Source: Pseudomonas vancouverensis (GTDB lineage: Bacteria; Pseudomonadota; Gammaproteobacteria; Pseudomonadales; Pseudomonadaceae). From it: a stretch of DNA of 64,000 nucleotides. Made by a program: the position numbers and the translations under genes. The DNA is taken from positions 18,604 to 82,603 of the forward strand of contig NZ_RRZK01000018.1 in NCBI RefSeq assembly GCF_004348895.1. The letters run 5' to 3'. This document shows positions 58,924 through 64,000 of this stretch, one piece after another. The notes under the pieces were generated by a model that did not search any database, was not told where the DNA came from, and saw only the letters and a program-made list of their open reading frames with translations. Within the stretch, counting starts at the first letter, position 1. The number at the start of each line of letters is the position of its first letter.

Positions 58924-61041
58924 CTACTTGATTTTATTCAGCGGATTTCCAAACCGCTTTATATACATCTCACCAAATTTATAAGAGGCATAGTCGGTGA
59001 TATGCCCGATATCTCGATATACCGGGACGCCATCAATGGCGGTCATGCATGAACTATCCGTGCACTGCACATCTTTGGGATCGATGATAATCAAATTCGA
59101 GTATTCGGATTTGAGATCAGTGAATACTTTACTCAACCACTGATCTTCATAAGGCACCCAAGAGGTAGTAGAACAGGTCCTGATTTCTTCTGCACTTCCA
59201 ATCAAGCCGCGAGACTTGACAGCACGAAACAGGCACTCATTAACACCCGCCGGCATTGTAAGCGGCGCCTTCAGGAATACGGGCGTGGCTCCTGACTGCT
59301 TGATCAGGTCAAGTGCGTGCCTGATAGCCTTTTCAAACCGCTGACGTGAAAGCTCAACCGTGCGCTGATCATCAAGCCCTGTCACTACTGCATCCCCTGC
59401 ATAACTCTCCCAAATAAGCCCGAGCATTACGTACTTGTAATGATTTTTGCTGATCAGGTCGTAGTACTGCATGCTGGCATCATGGCACTCGGTATAAAGT
59501 CTGTCTTTGTACTTCCACCAGTTGTACAAGTAGATATCTGGAAGCGTCAAGCACGCAGGAAAGGCCTGTGCAAGGACTGAAAAATTGGCGTCCTTGGCCA
59601 GCGTATCAATAAAACCCCACTGCTGATTTGAGAACGAATCACCGATCAGAAGTGCCTGAGCTTCAGCGTGGGGCGCGCCAATCACACAACGAGGATCTGA
59701 ACCATCACTGACGCCATCCAGGCAGTTCTCTCTGTTTGGCGCCTCGGCTGCCTTGAGTTTACCCAAGACGCTCGAAGAACCTGAGCCAAATCGCTCCGGC
59801 CAGCCATCATGCTTTTTACTTGCAGAATAGAGGATCGACATGCAAACCGCAGGAACAATCAAAAGAAGCACTAAAGTCTTTATCACGCCAGCTTTTGATC
59901 CGCGGAATTTTTTCTCAATTAAAAAGTAGGAAAGAATGGCGACTGCAAAGGTCGCTGCAAAATACACAAATATCCATTCTGTGGTGAGACTGATGCCCAG
60001 ATAACTGAGTGTTGCCAGGATAGGCCAATGCCAAAGGTATAACGAATAGGAGATGGTCCCGATGAAAACCAGCAGCGGAAAGCTTAGCATTTTCGAGGCA
60101 ATACTTTTCTCGCCAGCGCCTTGATAAAGCAAAGCAGCGGTTGCCAAACATACCAAAACTGCATGGTAATCAGGAAAACCAAGAACCATATTAGTTCGCG
60201 TGGCACAATAACCAATCATGGCAAGCGAGAAAAGACCAATTATATGTGAAGCCGCTCCATTCAATCTGTGCTTCGCCGAACTGAGCAGTACAACGCAGGA
60301 GCCAATTAACAGCTCAAAAATTCGTGCAGAAAAATAATAATAGCTCTTTTCAGGTTCTTTGCCGGAGAGATAAAGCGCGAATAACATTGAAGCCAGTGTC
60401 AGGCAAAACACGGTGAATTTGAACAAGGTCGGCGAGAGATACCGATAAAGTAGCCAGATGCCTAATGGCAGCACCAGATACCACTGCCACTCGATAGCCA
60501 GGGACCAGGTATGCAGGAGCAGAAAGTTCGCGGAATCCGGCGTGGCATAACCGGTCGTTTCTTTCGCGAAAAATTGGTTTGAGACGAATTGCGCTACGCT
60601 TCGCTCGCTCTTGATAAAGCTCACAAAATCTTCTGGCAAATAGAAGACCAGCGCTACGAACAACGTTACCACCATCAGTGCAATGACTGCCGGTTGCAGC
60701 CGCCAAATGCGTCGTATGTAAAACCCAAAAAATGAAAATGTATTGTTATTCAGTGATTTCAGTATTATTGAAGTTGTCAAAAATCCGGAAATCACAAAAA
60801 AAATGTCAACACCTATGAAACCTGAGGGTAAAAATGCAAAACCCGCGTGAAAAACCAACACCAGAATTACGGCAATTGCACGGAGACCGTCAATATCCGG
60901 ACGGTAATCGATTGGCTTCTTGATTATTTCTGACAACTCTTCAGGCACTTGGGCGGAAGCTATTGAGCTCGCCCTTCCCTTTAAAAAAGTTCTATTAACG
61001 CTTACTGACACTTCCAAACAACCCTGGTGTTCTTGTGGCAC
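58924..61041 (-). CDS. OafA/YrhL-type acyltransferase with SGNH domain
   Basis: 705 residues from GTG at 61041, nine bases after AAGGA. Residues ~45-385 are an acyltransferase-3 domain of about ten helices (YRPDIDGLRAIAVILVLVFHAG, DIFFVISGFLT, RRIWRLQPAV, HTWSLAIEWQWYL). The C-terminal part is an SGNH hydrolase domain with LLIGDSFSNQQWG (Ser) and DIGHITDYASYKFG (Asp-His). This fusion O-acetylates lipopolysaccharide O-antigen or other surface glycans. A TTG at 61050 touches the ribosome site and is less likely. Confidence 0.92.
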   Translation of the reverse strand: MPQEHQGCLEVSVSVNRTFLKGRASSIASAQVPEELSEIIKKPIDYRPDIDGLRAIAVILVLVFHAGFAFLPSGFIGVDIFFVISGFLTTSIILKSLNNNTFSFFGFYIRRIWRLQPAVIALMVVTLFVALVFYLPEDFVSFIKSERSVAQFVSNQFFAKETTGYATPDSANFLLLHTWSLAIEWQWYLVLPLGIWLLYRYLSPTLFKFTVFCLTLASMLFALYLSGKEPEKSYYYFSARIFELLIGSCVVLLSSAKHRLNGAASHIIGLFSLAMIGYCATRTNMVLGFPDYHAVLVCLATAALLYQGAGEKSIASKMLSFPLLVFIGTISYSLYLWHWPILATLSYLGISLTTEWIFVYFAATFAVAILSYFLIEKKFRGSKAGVIKTLVLLLIVPAVCMSILYSASKKHDGWPERFGSGSSSVLGKLKAAEAPNRENCLDGVSDGSDPRCVIGAPHAEAQALLIGDSFSNQQWGFIDTLAKDANFSVLAQAFPACLTLPDIYLYNWWKYKDRLYTECHDASMQYYDLISKNHYKYVMLGLIWESYAGDAVVTGLDDQRTVELSRQRFEKAIRHALDLIKQSGATPVFLKAPLTMPAGVNECLFRAVKSRGLIGSAEEIRTCSTTSWVPYEDQWLSKVFTDLKSEYSNLIIIDPKDVQCTDSSCMTAIDGVPVYRDIGHITDYASYKFGEMYIKRFGNPLNKIK

Positions 61042-61450
61042 AGAGAACAATCCTTATGAAACTCTATAATTAAATAACGGTTGAGTTCGGCCTGCTTCTT
61101 ACAGGCTTATCGCCTTGCAAAAATGGCGGCATTCTACATGACTGGAACCACCCTTGGTAAGTTACCACCAATGACTTTCGCGACTTGCTACTTGAAAACT
61201 TTGAAGAATCCACAGCCCACTCGAAAAAACGGGCCCCGTTCCAATGTCGCTTCGACTTCAATTGGAATTGAAGCGGCAATCTGAATCCCTGTCCCTCGCG
61301 TGAGGGGTCAGATATCAGATGCCCGTTTTGAACTCAGTTGCTCAGATGCGCCTCAGAAATGACTGTATAAACCGCAGCGATCGCTGATATGTTTCACGCG
61401 CACCCGATCACGTCCAATTGACGTTGATCCCATCAAGGAAGATGAAAACA
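61042..61450. other. Divergent 409-base intergenic region
   Basis: It separates the acyltransferase and the exported hydrolase. It contains an 18-base perfect palindrome at 61256-61273 (see its own entry) and a small hairpin CCCTC-GCGT-GAGGG at 61293-61306. On the minus strand, AT-rich TTATTTAATTATAGAG near 61070 may be the acyltransferase promoter. I see no gene. Confidence 0.4.
61256..61273. promoter_or_regulatory. 18-base perfect palindrome
   Basis: CTTCAATTGGAATTGAAG has 8-base arms around GG. It lies 178 bases before the hydrolase gene and 215 before the acyltransferase gene. It is a candidate operator for an unknown dimeric regulator. Confidence 0.35.
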
Positions 61451-62500
61451 ATGAAAACAGTGCTGGGCGCCCTGCTCCTTTTCTGCCTGAACAATCCTGC
61501 ATTCGCGAGCGATACCCCTATCGGTTTCCGAACCTCGACGTTGACAGACACACAAAACGAACGGCCACTGGAGTTGGTCGTCTGGTACCCGAGTGTTTCC
61601 ACGGCTGCACCGCAGTTGATCGCAGATACGCCGGTGTTCGTCGGTGCTCTTGCTATACCCGATGCGCCCCCTGCCGCAGGCGCGCATCCATTGGTGGTGC
61701 TTTCCCACGGCTTTCGCGGCAATTGGGGCAATCAGTCGTGGCTGGCCACTGCCCTGGTTCGGCAGGGCTACATTGTGGCGGCGGTCAATCACCCCGGCAC
61801 CACCACCCGTGATCGCAACCCTGCAGCGGCGGCCCGGTTGTGGCAGCGGCCCGTCGATCTACAGCGGGCCATCGATGCGGTCATGGCTCAGCCAGAACAC
61901 TTCGGGTCAGTGGCCAAACGGCAAATTGCAGTGATTGGTCATTCACTGGGTGGCTGGACTGCCCTGGAGATCGCCGGCGCCCGATTCGCTCCCGAGCGCT
62001 TTGCGCAGGACTGCAGCTCCCACCCCCAACTGTCCAGTTGCAGCACTTACGCGCAGCTCAACCCCGACAGCGATCCAGCATCGAAAGCCCGGCTGCTCGG
62101 CGATCTCAGCGACAGTCGTGTCACCGCCATTGTTTCCCTGGACCTGGGCCTCTCACGCGGCCTGACCGATAAAAGTCTGGCGACTTTGCCGGTACCGACA
62201 CTGGTGATCGCCGCGGGCGCGCCGTCCGAAGACCTTCCAGCGCAATTGGAGTCCGCTGATCTGGCCAGGCGCTTGCCGCCGTCGACGAGCCGTTATGTCG
62301 AGATCAAGGACGCCAGCCACTTCAGCTTCTTGTCGATGTGCAAACCTGGCGCGATCGCGTTGCTCGAAGAAGACGCACCGGGCGATGGTGTGATTTGCCG
62401 GGATGGCGACAACGCTAGACCACGGGCGACGATCCAGCTGCAGATTGCATCACTGATCAACGCATTTCTGACGCAGTCATTCGCAACTGAAAAGGGCTGA
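61451..62500 (+). CDS. Exported alpha/beta hydrolase, dienelactone-hydrolase-like
   Basis: 349 residues. The signal peptide is MKTVLGALLLFCLNNPAFAS. The mature part has ELVVWYPSVSTAAPQLIAD, HPLVVLSHGFRGNWG, the nucleophile elbow IAVIGHSLGGWTALEIAG (Ser), LGLSRGLTD and the terminal KDASHFSFLS (His). It belongs to the predicted dienelactone hydrolase/PAF-acetylhydrolase-like group. The start at 61451 gives better spacing to AAGGAAG than the ATG at 61442. Confidence 0.87.
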   Translation: MKTVLGALLLFCLNNPAFASDTPIGFRTSTLTDTQNERPLELVVWYPSVSTAAPQLIADTPVFVGALAIPDAPPAAGAHPLVVLSHGFRGNWGNQSWLATALVRQGYIVAAVNHPGTTTRDRNPAAAARLWQRPVDLQRAIDAVMAQPEHFGSVAKRQIAVIGHSLGGWTALEIAGARFAPERFAQDCSSHPQLSSCSTYAQLNPDSDPASKARLLGDLSDSRVTAIVSLDLGLSRGLTDKSLATLPVPTLVIAAGAPSEDLPAQLESADLARRLPPSTSRYVEIKDASHFSFLSMCKPGAIALLEEDAPGDGVICRDGDNARPRATIQLQIASLINAFLTQSFATEKG

Positions 62501-62585
62501 ACCCATTGGACGCCTTTCACCCTGCCCCGCAAGCGAATCCACGGCGGAGTGACAGGCATGCGCTCGAACATGAGGACATACGGAC

Positions 62586-63326
62586 ATGAATACGCGAAAA
62601 ATTCTGCTCACAGGGGCTGCAGGCCTGATCGGCACTGCTTTCTGGAAAGCACAAGCCAACAATATGGATCTACGTCTGGCTGACATAGACCAATCAAGAC
62701 TTCCAGGCGCCGCACATCGTTTCGCGCTCGACATCCGGGATCAAGCCAGTTGCCTTGAAGCCTGCGCCGGCATTCACACCGTGATTCACCTGGCGGGTGA
62801 TCCGAACCCGGATGCAGACTTCATGAGCTCGCTGCTACCGGTGAACATCGTCGGCACCTACAACATGTTGTTCGCCGCCAAAGCCCAGGGCTGCAAACGC
62901 TTCATATTGGCGAGCAGCGCCCAGGCCATTGAAGGTTATCCCAAAGATGTTCAGGTCCATGAAAACATGGCGCCCAGACCCGGCAACCACTACGGCGTCA
63001 GCAAGGCGTTTGGTGAAGCGCTCGCTTCGTTGTACGCAAACGACGGCGACATGACGACCATTGCCGTGCGTATTGCCAACGTCGCCGAATTTCACCCGGG
63101 GCAAACCCATAGCCACCGCGATGTCGCTGCGTTTATCAGTGTGAGGGATGTGGTCGCGTTACTGGCTAATTGTGTCGAGGCCGAATTGAGCGGATTCCAC
63201 GTTGTCCATGGTGTTTCGGATAACCGGTACAAGCGCCTCTCCATTGATACAACCAGAAAGGTCGTTGGCTACGCGCCCCTTGATAATGCATTCGAGATTC
63301 TGGAAGGACAGGCTCAACCTGATTGA
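62586..63326 (+). CDS. NAD-dependent epimerase/dehydratase family protein
   Basis: 246 residues of an extended SDR: KILLTGAAGLIGTAFWKAQA (nucleotide site), VIHLAGDPNPDADF, ILASSAQAIEGYP (Ser) and HYGVSKAFGEALA (Tyr-Lys). The small size and the DPNPDADF and VSDNRYKRLSID segments are near uronate dehydrogenase-type members. The substrate is unknown. Confidence 0.88.
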   Translation: MNTRKILLTGAAGLIGTAFWKAQANNMDLRLADIDQSRLPGAAHRFALDIRDQASCLEACAGIHTVIHLAGDPNPDADFMSSLLPVNIVGTYNMLFAAKAQGCKRFILASSAQAIEGYPKDVQVHENMAPRPGNHYGVSKAFGEALASLYANDGDMTTIAVRIANVAEFHPGQTHSHRDVAAFISVRDVVALLANCVEAELSGFHVVHGVSDNRYKRLSIDTTRKVVGYAPLDNAFEILEGQAQPD

Positions 63327-63398
63327 GTGCGAGCGTCTTACCGTTCAACCTCACACTTGTCATGTCGACCTAATCCCACATTGCTCAGGGAGAGCACC

Positions 63399-63824
63399 AT
63401 GTCTTTGCAAATCCAGCTGTCGGAACATCCATCCGAAGAAGAGCGATCAGCCATTCTGACCCCGTTACTGGCCCACAATCTGGCCAAGGGTGGCGACGAC
63501 GGCCATGAGACCTTTGCCCTGTTGCTGCGAGATCCTGCCAGCAACGAAGTCATCGGCGGACTGTACGGCAAGGTTTCCTATCGATGGCTGCTCATCGATC
63601 TTGTCAGTGTTCCCGAGTCGATGCGCGGCCAGGGTATCGGACAACGGCTGATGCACATGGCCGAAGACATCGCCCGGAAAAAACACTGCATCGGGATCTG
63701 GCTGGAGACCTTCAGTTTTCAGGCACCGGGGTTTTATCAAAAACTGGGTTATAGCGAATTTGCACGCCTGGCAGATTATCCGCCGGGGCATGCGCGGATG
63801 TTTTATCAGAAGGTGTTGGGGTGA
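63399..63824 (+). CDS. GNAT family N-acetyltransferase
   Basis: 141 residues: VIGGLYGKVSYRWLLIDLVSVPESMRGQGIGQRLMHMAEDIARKK is the acetyl-CoA site (RGQGIG), and FQAPGFYQKLGYSEFARL the C-terminal motif. GGGAGAGCACC precedes the ATG at 63399. It follows the epimerase after 72 bases. Confidence 0.92.
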   Translation: MSLQIQLSEHPSEEERSAILTPLLAHNLAKGGDDGHETFALLLRDPASNEVIGGLYGKVSYRWLLIDLVSVPESMRGQGIGQRLMHMAEDIARKKHCIGIWLETFSFQAPGFYQKLGYSEFARLADYPPGHARMFYQKVLG

Positions 63825-63851
63825 CCCCAGATTGAACCTGCGTCGGCTTCG

Positions 63852-63895
63852 GCGCTTCACGACAGGCAACTACCGGCCAGAAGCGGACGTTCGCC
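63852..63895 (+). repeat. Dispersed intergenic repeat, near-complete copy
   Basis: GCGCTTCACGACAGGCAACT, then ACCGGCCAGAAGCGGACGTT, follow the same block order as the copies at 24727 (minus) and 30151. It lies 27 bases after the GNAT stop. Confidence 0.55.
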
Positions 63896-63952
63896 AGTGG
63901 CTGGTTACGACACGAAGCTATAGTTGAGGTGATACGACTCGGAGCTCTAGGT

Positions 63953-64000
63953 ATGGATGTAGTTTCTGCACACCAATTTAGTAAAAATCATCGCGCGCAA
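63953..64000 (+). CDS. Possible start of a further gene, cut by the window edge
   Basis: ATG at 63953 after GGAGCTCTAGGT opens a frame reading MDVVSAHQFSKNHRAQ up to the edge. Only 16 codons are present, so the call rests on the ribosome site alone. Confidence 0.3.
   Translation, partial: MDVVSAHQFSKNHRAQ

Noticed and set aside
1..64000. Prophage, CRISPR array, insertion sequence or tRNA-associated island
   Set aside because: I found no integrase, transposase, terminal inverted repeats, regularly spaced repeats or tRNA cloverleaf in the window.

Overview
The window is a high-GC, gene-dense chromosomal stretch from a Pseudomonas, most likely of the P. fluorescens group. That placement is an inference from overall protein character, from the mix of LysR/AraC/HxlR/IclR regulators with ABC and NCS1 uptake systems for nitrogenous compounds, and from a short dispersed intergenic repeat with a core like GGCCAAAAGCGGACGTT. 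I see no rRNA, tRNA, insertion sequence, prophage or CRISPR array.

Layout. (1) 1-12 kb, all minus strand: a catabolic and uptake block. It runs from a TTG-started PuuB-like amine oxidase, through two tandem paralogous PotD-like binding proteins, an ATPase, two permeases and a two-subunit SoxA/SoxB-like (opine or glycine oxidase type) dehydrogenase, to an IclR regulator, a zinc alcohol dehydrogenase, a RidA protein and the start of a methylmalonate-semialdehyde dehydrogenase-like gene. (2) 12.2-19.9 kb, minus strand: a polar amino-acid type ABC transporter, a class V aminotransferase-like protein, an RpiR/SIS regulator, a PuuE-like deacetylase, a D-hydantoinase/dihydropyrimidinase and a 2-keto-4-pentenoate hydratase-like enzyme; probably one pathway for a cyclic amide or ureide. 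(3) 20-46.5 kb: mixed accessory genes, many as divergent regulator/enzyme pairs (LysR/EamA, LysR/RidA, HxlR/SnoaL-like, AraC/SDR, LysR/M20 hydrolase plus NCS1 permease, LysR/ALDH, HxlR/GST), plus ChrA, MsrA, VOC and GNAT proteins. (4) 46.6-49.1 kb: an isolated 827-residue membrane protein that I do not recognise, with a zinc-ribbon-like cluster and a possible PD-(D/E)XK-like nuclease motif. (5) 49.3-58.3 kb, minus strand: a hydantoinase/oxoprolinase unit (hyuB, hyuA, TorF-type porin, CodB-like permease, aminopeptidase P, cyclophilin) with an Lrp regulator upstream. (6) 58.4-64 kb: a zinc-ribbon membrane protein, a large OafA/SGNH acyltransferase, an exported alpha/beta hydrolase, an epimerase and a GNAT protein.

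How it works together. Three separate systems (2-12 kb, 12-20 kb, 49-58 kb) each pair uptake with hydrolysis or oxidation of small nitrogen compounds and have a local regulator; a fourth, smaller one is the M20 hydrolase and NCS1 permease at 31.7-34.4 kb. The region also shows recent decay: an 8-bp tandem duplication shifts the frame of a LysR gene at 43.65 kb, and a fragment of a lost short-chain dehydrogenase lies antisense to the 3' end of an HxlR gene at 46.4 kb. Start codons were chosen from Shine-Dalgarno spacing and family N-termini; several are GTG or TTG.
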